In this document: positions 27,531 through 35,763 of the stretch, piece after piece
Layout: every line of letters starts with the position of its first letter
How positions within the stretch are numbered: position 1 is the stretch's first letter
Position numbers and translations under genes: made by a program
Source: Cupriavidus agavae
GTDB taxonomy: Bacteria > Pseudomonadota > Gammaproteobacteria > Burkholderiales > Burkholderiaceae
DNA: 64,000 nucleotides
Reading direction: 5' to 3'
Assembly: GCF_004217045.1 (NCBI RefSeq)
Contig: NZ_SGXM01000001.1
Coordinates: 1,922,001-1,986,000, forward strand
The notes under the pieces: model-generated
Told to the model about the DNA's origin: nothing
Database searches by the model: none
What the model saw: only the letters and a program-made list of their open reading frames with translations

Positions 27531-28424
27531 GTCGCGCAGGACCGGCTCGGCGATGCCGCGCACGCCGGGCCGCAGCGCCACGACCGCGCCCGACAGCGGA
27601 TCGGTGTCGTCGGTGCGGATCGACGTGACGTAGAGCGTGTCGAGCCCCGCCCCGCCGAACGCGCACATCGCGGGCTTGGCGAACGGCACGGCCACGCTGC
27701 GATCGAGCCGGCCATCGAGCGTGAAACGGTGCACCTGGCCCGCGTCGTTGCCGCAGATCCAGTAGCAGCCCTCCTCATCCACGGCGGCGCCATCGGGCCG
27801 CCCCGGATAGGTGTTCATGTCGATGAACAGGCGAGGGTTCGACGGCGTGCCGGTGCCGGTGTCGTAGTCGTATGCCCACACGGCCTGCCGCGCCGGGTGC
27901 GAATCGGACACGTACATCGTGCGGCCGTCAGGACTGAAGGCCAGGCCGTTCGGCGTGATCAGTTCGTCGCGGATGACGTCGAGGGCGCCGGTGCGGGCGT
28001 CGAAGCGGTAAAGCTTGCCGTCGGTGGCGGCCAGCGACATGTCCATCACCATCGTGCCGGCCCAGAAGCGGCCCTGGCGGTCGCAGCGGCCATCGTTGAA
28101 GCGCATGCCGGCGTGGCTGTGGGCCACGGTCGCCACTCGCGTGGCGGCCGGCGCCGGTTGTCCCGGCACCAGTCTGGCCGTACGGAACAGTCCCGTCTCC
28201 ATCGCCAGCAGCCAGCCGCCGTCGGCAGTCATCGCCATGCAGCCGGCCATCTCGGGCACGGCCCAGTGGTCGGCGCGGCCGGTGGCCGGATCAAAGCGCC
28301 AGAGCGTGCGGTTGGGGATATCGGTCCAGTAGAGCGCGGCCTCGGCGGCGTGCCAGACGGGGCTTTCGCCCACGCCGCAGCGCATCTCGCCGATCCGTTC
28401 GATGCCTTGTGCGAGGCTGGTCAT
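27528..28424 (-). CDS. SMP-30/gluconolactonase family lactonase, likely aldarolactonase
   Basis: 298 residues, six-bladed beta-propeller. Family features are GESPVWHAAEAALYWTDI (metal-binding Glu), RFNDGRCDRQGRFWAG with Asn and Asp ligands, LITPNGLAFSPDGRTMYVSDS and PDGAAVDEEGCYWI. It lies 3 bp downstream of udh and probably opens the aldaro-lactone made by Udh. Gluconolactone is the textbook substrate of the family, so the assignment rests on context. Confidence 0.87.
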   Translation of the reverse strand: MTSLAQGIERIGEMRCGVGESPVWHAAEAALYWTDIPNRTLWRFDPATGRADHWAVPEMAGCMAMTADGGWLLAMETGLFRTARLVPGQPAPAATRVATVAHSHAGMRFNDGRCDRQGRFWAGTMVMDMSLAATDGKLYRFDARTGALDVIRDELITPNGLAFSPDGRTMYVSDSHPARQAVWAYDYDTGTGTPSNPRLFIDMNTYPGRPDGAAVDEEGCYWICGNDAGQVHRFTLDGRLDRSVAVPFAKPAMCAFGGAGLDTLYVTSIRTDDTDPLSGAVVALRPGVRGIAEPVLRD

Positions 28425-28427
28425 GGC

Positions 28428-29264
28428 TCAGTCCCCGAACGGGCCAGCCTTCACGAAGGCCCCGCCCTGGTACCAGCCCGCCGGATCGTCGGCCGGCAGC
28501 GGCGGCACCGATTCCACCTTGGCGCGGAACTGCTCGGACGACTCCACGGGCCGGAAGCCCAGGCGCGCGGCCTTGCTGTTGTCCCACCAGCTGTCGCGGT
28601 TGGCCGAGGCGCCGTAGACGATCAGGAAGCCCACTTCCGGGACGAAGATCGCGCGCCTGACCAGTTGTTCGAGGTCGTCATAGCCGAGCCACGTCACCAT
28701 CATGCGGCGGTCCTTGGCCTCGGGGAACGACGAGCCGATGCGCAGCGCCACGGTCTCGATGCCGTAGCGGTCGCTGTAGAAGCTGGCCAGTTGCTCGCCG
28801 AACGCCTTGCTGACACCGTAGTAGCCGTCCGGCCGCGCCGGGGTGTCGGCGTCCAGCACCTCGCCCTGACGGTAGTAGCCGATCACGTGGTTCGAACTGG
28901 CGAACACGATGCGCCGCACGCCCTGGCGGCGCGCCGCCTCATAAAGGTTGTACGTGCCCTGGATATTGGCTGGCAGGATTTCCTCGAACGGGCGCTCCAC
29001 GGACACCCCGCCCAGATGCACCACGGCATCGACGCCCTCCAGCAGCGCGTGGACGGCCTTGGCATCGGACAGGTCGCAGGTGACCACCTCTTCCTGCTCG
29101 CCGGCCGGGCCGAGGTTGGCGATGTCGGACACGCGCACCACGTCCGCGTAGCGCTTCAGCCGGTCACGCAGGACCTTCCCGAGGTTGCCGGCGGCGCCAG
29201 TCAGCAGGATGCGGTGGCAACGGGTGGCAACGCCGTCGAGTGGATCTTTCAGAGTCTGGGACAT
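28428..29264 (-). CDS. udh: Uronate dehydrogenase (NAD-dependent epimerase/dehydratase family)
   Basis: 278 residues, short-chain dehydrogenase fold. The N-terminal Rossmann motif is LLTGAAGNLG (residues 19-28). The catalytic Ser/Tyr-x3-Lys is FASSNHVIG and YYGVSKAFGE, as in uronate dehydrogenases, with the following IRIGSSFP stretch. It oxidises glucuronate or galacturonate to the aldaro-lactone with NAD+. It is the first gene of a udh, lactonase, dctP, dctQ, dctM operon, and GTCATACAAC at 29335-29344 lies 70 bp upstream. Confidence 0.88.
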   Translation of the reverse strand: MSQTLKDPLDGVATRCHRILLTGAAGNLGKVLRDRLKRYADVVRVSDIANLGPAGEQEEVVTCDLSDAKAVHALLEGVDAVVHLGGVSVERPFEEILPANIQGTYNLYEAARRQGVRRIVFASSNHVIGYYRQGEVLDADTPARPDGYYGVSKAFGEQLASFYSDRYGIETVALRIGSSFPEAKDRRMMVTWLGYDDLEQLVRRAIFVPEVGFLIVYGASANRDSWWDNSKAARLGFRPVESSEQFRAKVESVPPLPADDPAGWYQGGAFVKAGPFGD

Positions 29265-29949
29265 GTTTCGGCTGCATGGGTACGCGGGACCTGGCCGGCG
29301 AACTCATGACTGATTTGAGAGTTATTGATCTGTCGTCATACAACGCCACTGGAATCTAATCGTCGGCCTAATTTCGGTCAAGATCACTCCGCCTCAGTGA
29401 ATTCCCTAGAAGTTTTAAGTTGCAGACATCCAGACGTTAATTGCTGCACTGCAAATTTCTTAACTCAATTGAGTGAGAGCACCATTTTGGGGATACTCAT
29501 ATATTAGCTCTCCTAAAATCCGGAAACCGTTATGGATAATGGGAAAGCGGTCTATTAAGCGAACCGCGAAAAGATACCTTGCGGCAGTCCGAAAGCATCT
29601 TGCTTGCATCGGTCAAGTTGAAGAATGCCGCTCTGCATCAACGGCTGGCGGCTGAAATCAGCCTCTTTCTCTTGGCGCCTGGTGTTGTTCTACAACGCAA
29701 TGTCTTGTCGTATGTCTTGCGATGTTATTTTTCTGTAAGGTACGATGTCATAGGACATCACATCACATGAATTGCCTTTCCCAATTCCATGTCACGCGTG
29801 TCCCGGCGCGTGGAAGACCGTTAATTCCACGCGCCACCCATGCCCGCCGGTGCAGGTAATGCCCGAGCCAGACGCAGCAGAAGTCAAAGCATTCGCCACC
29901 GGCAATTTCAAATCCAACGTCATAACAAGCCAGGATGGAGACTCAAAAC
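29265..29949. promoter_or_regulatory. Lower-GC divergent regulatory region between udh and the second porin
   Basis: 685 bp without a credible gene and visibly richer in A and T than its surroundings between about 29310 and 29780. It holds three matches to the palindrome GTCNTANGAC: GTCATACAAC (29335-29344, one mismatch, near udh), GTCGTATGTC (29707-29716, one mismatch) and GTCATAGGAC (29747-29756, perfect, inside the 16-bp repeat GATGTC-ATAG-GACATC at 29744-29759). It also holds a perfect 12-bp palindrome ACTCAATTGAGT (29463-29474). Short open frames here have no ribosome sites or family resemblance. Confidence 0.6.
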
Positions 29950-31011
29950 ATGAAGCGAGCCCTAGCGCCCTTCCTCACCACGGCAGCACTCGCGGCGCTT
30001 GGCGCCCCGGCTGCGGCCCAGGCGCAGTCCAATGTCACGCTCTACGGCATCGTGGACACCACGATCCGCTACACCACCAACGAAAGCGCCAATGGCAACG
30101 GCAAGGTGCAGATGACCGACGGCGTGCTGACCGGCAGCCGTTGGGGCCTGTACGGCGTGGAAGACCTGGGCCGCGGCTACCAGGCGCTGTTCGTGCTCGA
30201 ATCGGGCTTCTCGCCCGACGCCGGCCAGAGCCTGCAGGGCAACCGCCTGTTCGGCCGCAAGGCCTACGTCGGCATGCAGGGCGACTTCGGAACGGTCACG
30301 CTGGGCCGCCAGTTCACCGTGATCCACGAGGTCATCGCCAGCTACGACGCCTACGCACTGGCCAATCTCTCGATCGTCGGCTTCCAGGGCGGCAACTACA
30401 CGGGCGGCGTGCGCCAGGACAACATGATCAAGTACGCCGGCAAGTTCGGCGGCCTGACCATCGCGGCCCAGCACGCGTTTGGCGAACAGCCGGGCAGCGT
30501 GGCCAAATCGTCGTCGACGGGCGGCAGCCTGACGTACGCGGCCGGCCCGTTCATGGTTGCCGGCGGCTACCAGATCATGAAGGACACCACCACGTACTAC
30601 GGTGTCACGGTGCCCAACAGCGACCAGAAGGTCTGGACGCTTGGCGGCACGTACACGGCCGGCCCTGCCACGATCTACCTCGGCTACACCAACAGCAATG
30701 TCGACAACGCCGGGTACAAGAACCAGGCCGGCTACCTCGGCCTGAAGTACCAGTTCAACCCGGCCTGGTATGTCCTCGCCAGCGGTACCTACGACCACCT
30801 GAAGACGGGCAGCGACTCGGGCAACCGCGTCACCGCCGCCGTGATGCTCGACTACTCGTTCAGCAAGCGGACCGACGTCTACCTGGAAGCCGACTACACG
30901 TCGCTGACCGACGCCTGGCGCACGCTCGGCGCCCAGCCGACGTTCCAGACGCCGTTCTACGGCCACGGCAGCCGCGTGGGCGTGATGGCCGGCCTGCGCC
31001 ACAAGTTCTGA
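29950..31011 (+). CDS. Outer-membrane porin, probably of the hexuronate uptake unit
   Basis: 353 residues from ATG 29950; five upstream codons are dropped because the signal peptide starts MKRALAPFLTTAALAAL. Cleavage is expected after AQA near residue 26. The mature start QSNVTLYGIVDTTIRY, SRWGLYGVEDLGRGYQALFVLESGF and the end GLRHKF are the porin signatures. It is divergent from the udh operon and shares its regulatory region, so it probably admits uronates. Confidence 0.92.
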   Translation: MKRALAPFLTTAALAALGAPAAAQAQSNVTLYGIVDTTIRYTTNESANGNGKVQMTDGVLTGSRWGLYGVEDLGRGYQALFVLESGFSPDAGQSLQGNRLFGRKAYVGMQGDFGTVTLGRQFTVIHEVIASYDAYALANLSIVGFQGGNYTGGVRQDNMIKYAGKFGGLTIAAQHAFGEQPGSVAKSSSTGGSLTYAAGPFMVAGGYQIMKDTTTYYGVTVPNSDQKVWTLGGTYTAGPATIYLGYTNSNVDNAGYKNQAGYLGLKYQFNPAWYVLASGTYDHLKTGSDSGNRVTAAVMLDYSFSKRTDVYLEADYTSLTDAWRTLGAQPTFQTPFYGHGSRVGVMAGLRHKF

Positions 31012-31038
31012 CCCGGGGCGAGCCCCGCTCAACGGCGA

Positions 31039-31064
31039 AAAGGGGGCGACATCGCCCCCTTTTT
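31039..31064 (+). terminator. Terminator of the second porin
   Basis: AGGGGGCGA (31041-31049) pairs with TCGCCCCCT (31052-31060) and ends in a T-run. Confidence 0.9.
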
Positions 31065-31167
31065 CAAGCCTCGCTCAGGCGCGCCCCGTGCGATGCTTAC
31101 GTCTGTCAGCCAGTGACATCGCGGCGATGGCCCCGGCAGACCCGGCGAAAAAATTCGCACGAGGGGC

Positions 31168-31196
31168 TTCACAAACCGAAAGGTCGCTGCTAATAT
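31168..31196 (+). promoter_or_regulatory. Promoter candidate for tRNA-Thr
   Basis: TTCACA (31168-31173), a 17-bp spacer and TAATAT (31191-31196). It lies about 115 bp before the tRNA. Confidence 0.5.
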
Positions 31197-31311
31197 TGCT
31201 GGCTCTGTTGGACGCGACGCAAAACAGCCTAACGCGGTGAAAACCGCAGCAAGTTCGGCTAATTTGCACGAATGTCGAGCCCACGGAACAGGTTTCACAA
31301 GTCCAGGTTTC

Positions 31312-31387
31312 GCCGGTGTAGCTCAGTTGGTAGAGCAGCGCATTCGTAATGCGAAGGTCGTAGGTTCGACTCCTATCTCCGGCACCA
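31312..31387 (+). tRNA. tRNA-Thr (anticodon CGT)
   Basis: 76 nt including an encoded CCA. The D arm GCTC-GAGC, anticodon loop TTCGTAA and T loop TTCGACT are in place. Acceptor arms GCCGGTG and CTCCGGC pair except for a U6-U67 opposition. A terminator follows. Confidence 0.96.
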
Positions 31388-31399
31388 TCACTTGAGTAG

Positions 31400-31429
31400 A
31401 AAGGGCAGCCCATCCGGGTTGCCCTTTTT
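31400..31429 (+). terminator. Terminator of tRNA-Thr
   Basis: AAGGGCAGCCC (31401-31411) pairs with GGGTTGCCCTT with one wobble, then five T. Confidence 0.85.
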
Positions 31430-31473
31430 GCTTTGGGCGTTCCGCGCCAGGCGCGCGTGCCGTCAGTCCGGCG

Positions 31474-31905
31474 CTACGTCGCAAGGGCGTCCGGCATCGC
31501 ATCCCCCATGTCGTCCAGTTGCTCCTGGCACCGGATCACGATGCGGGCATTGTTCGCCAGCGCCCTGCGCATCTGCGCCCGGTCGATTTCGCCACCGATC
31601 CGGTAGTCGGCCTGCAGGCGCAGCACCCTGCCCCGGTTCAGCATGCGCGCCAGCGCGATGGATCGCCCGTAGAGCGGATGGCCGCACCGGATGCCCGGGT
31701 GGTAGAGCTGGCTGACCAGCGTCTCATGGCGATCACCCCGGCCATTGGCGCGCCCCGGCACCGGCAGCGCACGGTGCCAGGCGTGGGCCGCGTGGTAGGC
31801 AGCGTAGTAGCTGCGGCTGATTGCCGAACGGAAGTTGGCTTCCCCGTGCGCGGCCTCGGCGATGACCGTCGCGCAGCGGAGGATTTCGAGCGCGCCGACG
31901 CTCAT
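31474..31905 (-). CDS. HEPN domain protein (UPF0332-like)
   Basis: 143 residues, all-helical. The stretch ANFRSAISRSYYAAYHAAHAW (23-43) is the core helix of UPF0332-type HEPN proteins, and LRLQADY (95-101) is the second conserved site of that family. R31 and H38 fit an Rx6H spacing, but the classical Rx4-6H ribonuclease site is normally elsewhere, so activity is not established. The start overlaps the stop of the upstream 119-residue gene by 4 bp (ATGA), so the two are translationally coupled. HEPN proteins often act with a partner in toxin-antitoxin or defence modules. Confidence 0.78.
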   Translation of the reverse strand: MSVGALEILRCATVIAEAAHGEANFRSAISRSYYAAYHAAHAWHRALPVPGRANGRGDRHETLVSQLYHPGIRCGHPLYGRSIALARMLNRGRVLRLQADYRIGGEIDRAQMRRALANNARIVIRCQEQLDDMGDAMPDALAT

Positions 31906-32261
31906 GGCTCGAATACCACGTCGAGCCGGGCCGACGGCACCAGGCCACGGGCGACCTGCACCGCGGTCAGGCCCTCGTTGAGCGCGAAGATATCGGCCTT
32001 CTCGCCCACGCGTACCACGTATTGGACATGCTCGTCACTGGCCTCGAAGCCGGCGCGCTCGCGCACCACGACGCATTGGTCCAGCGCGATGCCGTGGCGC
32101 TGGAGCAGCGTCGCCGCCGCGGCAAGATGCGCGGCCTCGTCGTCCGGGCCGCCCGTCCCGCCGCCCAGCGCAACGCCGCTGACCACGGCGCGGACCGCCC
32201 TGCCCGCGGCGAACGGGTCCGGCATGGCCGCCGGCATACGGTTCAACGTCATTTCCATCAT
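31902..32261 (-). CDS. Unknown protein coupled to the HEPN gene
   Basis: 119 residues from ATG 32261, preceded by AAGGAGAAGATCG. I do not recognise a family. The first 60 residues are Ala/Gly-rich and the last 50 (VQYVVRVGEKADIFALNEGLTAVQ onward) look like a compact alpha/beta unit. It lacks the GSxAxG...DxD motif of the nucleotidyltransferase (MNT) antitoxins that usually accompany HEPN proteins. Its stop overlaps the HEPN start, so the two form a two-gene operon. Confidence 0.65.
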   Translation of the reverse strand: MMEMTLNRMPAAMPDPFAAGRAVRAVVSGVALGGGTGGPDDEAAHLAAAATLLQRHGIALDQCVVVRERAGFEASDEHVQYVVRVGEKADIFALNEGLTAVQVARGLVPSARLDVVFEP

Positions 32262-32394
32262 CGATCTTCTCCTTGTCAGTCAGGTTATCCAGGACGGATG
32301 CGGAGAATTCTAGGCAGGAAACAAGCGGGAAAACCGGGGGTGCCGGCAAATCAGATTCGTCTCATATCGAGCCAATGAGACACGCGCGCCCCCC

Positions 32395-32829
32395 CTACGA
32401 CATCGCGCGCGGCGACAGGTAGACCGGCCGCCAGCCATTGACCACGCCGGCCTGCAGCGGCACGAATCCCTCGCAGCCCATCATCTGCAGCACCGACGCC
32501 TCGATGCGCTCGATCGACGCGGTCTTGGGCAGTTGCTCCACCACGCCGCAGGCGTCCGGCGCCGCCGGCACGCGCGCCCACATGTTGTCGGTCAGCAGCA
32601 GGATGCGGGCATTGGGCAGCGCCTGGTGCAGCCGGCGCAGCAGGTACCAGTTGTCGGCGCTGTCGTCCGACATGCCGTAGACCACCGGCACCAGTTCTGC
32701 ACTGCGTTCCAGCGAGACGATGGCGGCCGGTTCCAGCGCGCGGACCGGGCCGACGCCCGGAATCCGTTCCATCATGCGCTGCATGCCCAGGCGGATCAGC
32801 GGCTGGCTTTCGATCACGAGTGCGGTCAT
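32395..32829 (-). CDS. Stand-alone degenerate receiver-domain protein
   Basis: 144 residues from ATG 32829. The start LVIESQPLIRLGMQRMM and the ARILLLTDN strand match response regulator receiver domains of the NarL type. The acidic pair is reduced to E7 (S8 in place of the second Asp) and the phospho-acceptor Asp position is G52 (VVYGMS). A Lys is retained in the LPKTAS loop. No output domain follows. It is therefore probably not phosphorylated in the usual way. No histidine kinase is nearby. Confidence 0.65.
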   Translation of the reverse strand: MTALVIESQPLIRLGMQRMMERIPGVGPVRALEPAAIVSLERSAELVPVVYGMSDDSADNWYLLRRLHQALPNARILLLTDNMWARVPAAPDACGVVEQLPKTASIERIEASVLQMMGCEGFVPLQAGVVNGWRPVYLSPRAMS

Positions 32830-33003
32830 GGCAAGTCTCCCCGTATGGATGTAGTGGCGGAGATTCTGCAAACGCCATGCCAGCCAGCACGGCCGTCTCC
32901 AGGATCGATCCCGGGAGCCCGTCCGCCACCCGCCAGCCTTTGTCCACGCTGGCTTCGCGGGTTGCAGGGGTGGGCCGCTGGCTGTGCGGCGGCCATGACG
33001 CCG

Positions 33004-33056
33004 CGCGTCACCCCCGACGTTACGCGTGACGTAACGTGGCAGTCTCCCGGCGTAAC
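33004..33056. promoter_or_regulatory. CGTNAC cluster with perfect inverted repeat upstream of the receiver gene
   Basis: ACGTTACG (33017-33024) and CGTAACGT (33030-33037) form a perfect 8-bp inverted repeat with a 5-bp loop. Counting the flanks, five CGTNAC hexamers (CGTCAC, CGTTAC, CGTGAC, CGTAAC, CGTAAC) lie within about 55 bp. It is in the gap between the FapA-type gene and the receiver-like gene, both leftward. No T-run follows, so an operator is likelier than a terminator. Confidence 0.5.
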
Positions 33057-33081
33057 ACCACCCCGGCGCAGCGGGCGCCGC

Positions 33082-34695
33082 TCAGTTGACCGTGATGCGG
33101 TCTTCCACCACCCGCACCTGCCCGCCGGACTTGTCCTCCATGACCTTGAGCACCTTGTGTCCCACCTGCAGCGTGACGCCACCGTGGATACGCCGGCTGG
33201 CGGCGATCACCGCATCGTCGGACGGCTTGATCTGCTCGGTGAGCCGGGCAATCTCGGCATCAAGCTCGAACAGCTCGCGGTTGATCTTGTACATCGTGGC
33301 GCGCGCTTTCTCGCGGACATCGCCCTGCGCCCGCTCGGGATGCTTGGCGAAGAACGCCACCAGTTGCTGCAGCTTGGCCTGATCGTCGAGCACCTGCCGC
33401 CGCCGCGCCTCGACCTCGGCCTTCTGTTCGTCGGCAAACGGGTTCAGGCCCACCTGCACGGCGGTGGCGCTGCCCGCCGGGGCGCCGAGGATGGCGGCGC
33501 TCACGGCCTGCAGGGCGCGCGTGCGGCCGCCGCTGATGCTGCCCTGCCCGGTGGGCGTGCCCACGGCCACGCGTTCGCCGGCCGAGACATCGCTCTGGCG
33601 GATGCCGCTCTCGACGATCACCTCGGTGGCCGCCTCCACGATCGCGTTCTGGATGAAGCGGGCATGCACCGCGCCCTTGCTGCGCACGCTGGCGATCTCG
33701 TTCGGCGCGCCGCCATGGGCGCCTTCGGCCTTGCCGATGATGCCGCCCTTGACGATCACGTCGCCGCCCGCTTCCACGTGCGCCGCCTCGATCGTGCCCT
33801 GCACCACCACGTCGCCGGTCACCCGCACCGACATCCCGCTGCGGATGTCGCCCGACACCCGCAGCGAGCCGTCGAACGTGACGTTGCCCGAGTGCAGGTC
33901 CACGGCATCCACGTCCACCACCGGGCTGACGATCACGCCATTGGGCAGCACGCGCGGCGAGCCGGCGATCACCGCCAGCAGCAGGTTCGGGTCATTGGGA
34001 TCAGGTGCCACGCCGCTCATGTCGGCCGCGAACGGGGTGTCCACCACCACGTCGGCCGGAATCGGCTTGCCGAGCACGTCCATGCCGTCCTTGCCCGGAC
34101 GGGCCGGCGTGCGGCGCATCAGGGCGGTGCCGGGGTTCACCAGCAGCAGGCTGCCGAGGTCGCGCAAGTCCACGCGGTCGTCCTCGTTTTTCACCTGGGC
34201 GGGCCGGGGCTGCTGCACGAGGCTGTCGAAACGCGCCGTCTCGCCCTGCACCGGCGCCACGCCGCGCGCGATCTCGCGCCCTTCGCAGCTTCCGGCTTCG
34301 AGCGCCACGCCGATGGCGGCCGAATCGAGCAGCGCCACGACCTTCATCGACGCCGCCGCCGCCGCGATATCCTCCCCGGCGATTGGCCGGCCGCCCTCGG
34401 GCGGCATCAGCGTCAGCAGAAGCTGCAGTTTGTCGGCGGTGATTTCGAGTTCGAACGCGCCGTCGAGCACGCTGCCGATGACGGCATCGATCTCACGGTC
34501 GGTCAGCTGGCATTGCGTCAGGAAGCCGGTCACGGCGGCCTGGTCGAGGCGCGCGCGCGCCCAGCCGTGTTCCGCCAGCCCGGCGTCCAGCGCCGCCCGG
34601 TCAGGCGGCAGGCGCCCCGGCTCGGGCGCAAAGCATGCTCTTACCAGATCGCCAGGCTGGCTAAGTTCCAGGCGCAATCCCATGTCGGCTGTCAT
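33082..34695 (-). CDS. FapA/DUF342 family protein
   Basis: 537 residues. The central part (about 190-400) is the DUF342 right-handed beta-helix, seen as repeated short Gly/Val units such as GSLRVSGDIRSGMSVRVTGDVVVQGTIEA. The C-terminal 110 residues are charged and predicted coiled coil (EQKAEVEARRRQVLDDQAKLQQLV). The family was named for a protein linked to flagellar assembly and polymer-forming, but function in betaproteobacteria is not settled. No flagellar gene is nearby. It sits head-to-head with the methyltransferase. Confidence 0.85.
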   Translation of the reverse strand: MTADMGLRLELSQPGDLVRACFAPEPGRLPPDRAALDAGLAEHGWARARLDQAAVTGFLTQCQLTDREIDAVIGSVLDGAFELEITADKLQLLLTLMPPEGGRPIAGEDIAAAAASMKVVALLDSAAIGVALEAGSCEGREIARGVAPVQGETARFDSLVQQPRPAQVKNEDDRVDLRDLGSLLLVNPGTALMRRTPARPGKDGMDVLGKPIPADVVVDTPFAADMSGVAPDPNDPNLLLAVIAGSPRVLPNGVIVSPVVDVDAVDLHSGNVTFDGSLRVSGDIRSGMSVRVTGDVVVQGTIEAAHVEAGGDVIVKGGIIGKAEGAHGGAPNEIASVRSKGAVHARFIQNAIVEAATEVIVESGIRQSDVSAGERVAVGTPTGQGSISGGRTRALQAVSAAILGAPAGSATAVQVGLNPFADEQKAEVEARRRQVLDDQAKLQQLVAFFAKHPERAQGDVREKARATMYKINRELFELDAEIARLTEQIKPSDDAVIAASRRIHGGVTLQVGHKVLKVMEDKSGGQVRVVEDRITVN

Positions 34696-34905
34696 GGCTC
34701 CCCACTTTCTCGTTCTGGGTGGCGACAGCCGGCCCGGAGCCGATGCCCCGATAGGTTTTCCGCAAAACCCGCCGCAACCGCGCCAACTCTGCTTGTCGTG
34801 ATCCCAGGATCAACGGCAGAAAGCCAAGTGAACTTTAGCCCACAAAAGTGGGGGCGCCGGGATTTCGGTAAACTGTCGGCCTTTCCAGCATCACCCCCCA
34901 CCCAG

Positions 34906-35745
34906 ATGTCCAGCCAGAACGAAGTCCGCCCGGGTCAGTCCATCGAGCTGCTCAAGGAACTCCATATCCTGACGCGCGACGGCAAGATGAACCAGGACAG
35001 CCGCCGCAAGCTCAAGCAGGTCTACCACCTGTTCCAGTTCATCGAGCCGCTGCTGCGCGAAGTCAAGGATGCACGCGGCGCCGTCTCGCTGGTGGATCAC
35101 GGCGCCGGCAAGTCATACCTCGGCTTCATCCTCTACGACCTGTTCTTCAAGGACCTGAAGGACGATTCCCATATCTACGGGATCGAGACGCGCGAGGAAC
35201 TGGTCGCCAGTTCCGAGGATTTGGCGAAACGACTAGGTTTTCCGGGGATGTCCTTCCTGAACCTGTCGGTGGCGGACTCGATCACGTCGCCCAAGCTGCC
35301 CGAGACCGTCGACGTGGTCACGGCGCTGCACGCGTGCAACACGGCCACCGACGACGCCATCCGCTTCGCGCTGGCCAAGCATGCGCAGCACATCGTGCTG
35401 GTGCCGTGCTGCCAGGCCGAGGTGGCGTCGGTGCTGCGCAAGCACAAGGGCCGCATGCTGGCCGGCAATCCGATGACCGAGATCTGGCGCCACCCGCTGC
35501 ACACGCGCGAGTTCGGCAGCCAGCTGACCAACGTGCTGCGCTGCCTGCAACTGGAGGCGCACGGCTACCAGGTCAGCGTGACCGAACTGGTGGGCTGGGA
35601 GCACTCGATGAAGAACGAGCTGATCGTGGCGCAGTACAAGGACCTGCCGCGCCGCCGGCCCGCCGAGCGGCTGCAGCAGGTGCTGGAATCGGTCGGCCTC
35701 GACGAACTGCGCGAGCGGTTCTTTACCGAAGCCGCCGCAGCCTAG
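34906..35745 (+). CDS. Class I SAM-dependent methyltransferase (Methyltransf_32-like)
   Basis: 279 residues from ATG 34906; the frame is open far upstream but without homology. The SAM site is VSLVDHGAGKSYLGFIL (near 62-78) and the following IYGIETREELV acidic loop. The LHACNTATDDAI motif matches the HACD-type motif of GSTCD/Methyltransf_32 proteins, with Asn in place of Asp. A VPCCQAEVA segment holds paired Cys. Substrate unknown, RNA possible by family resemblance. It stands alone between divergent and convergent neighbours. Confidence 0.82.
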   Translation: MSSQNEVRPGQSIELLKELHILTRDGKMNQDSRRKLKQVYHLFQFIEPLLREVKDARGAVSLVDHGAGKSYLGFILYDLFFKDLKDDSHIYGIETREELVASSEDLAKRLGFPGMSFLNLSVADSITSPKLPETVDVVTALHACNTATDDAIRFALAKHAQHIVLVPCCQAEVASVLRKHKGRMLAGNPMTEIWRHPLHTREFGSQLTNVLRCLQLEAHGYQVSVTELVGWEHSMKNELIVAQYKDLPRRRPAERLQQVLESVGLDELRERFFTEAAAA

Positions 35746-35763
35746 CCCCGCCGCCGGAGCCGG

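Noticed and set aside
29473..29770. Short frames of 60-63 codons in the udh/porin gap
   Set aside because: No ribosome sites, no resemblance, and the region is better explained by operators.
31066..31311. Minus-strand frame ending ANFFAGSAGAIAAMSLADRR next to tRNA-Thr
   Set aside because: The frame runs across the tRNA gene and has no start or ribosome site; treated as non-coding.
32533..34905. Long upstream extension of the methyltransferase frame
   Set aside because: It lies antisense to the FapA-type gene; homology-like sequence starts only at ATG 34906.
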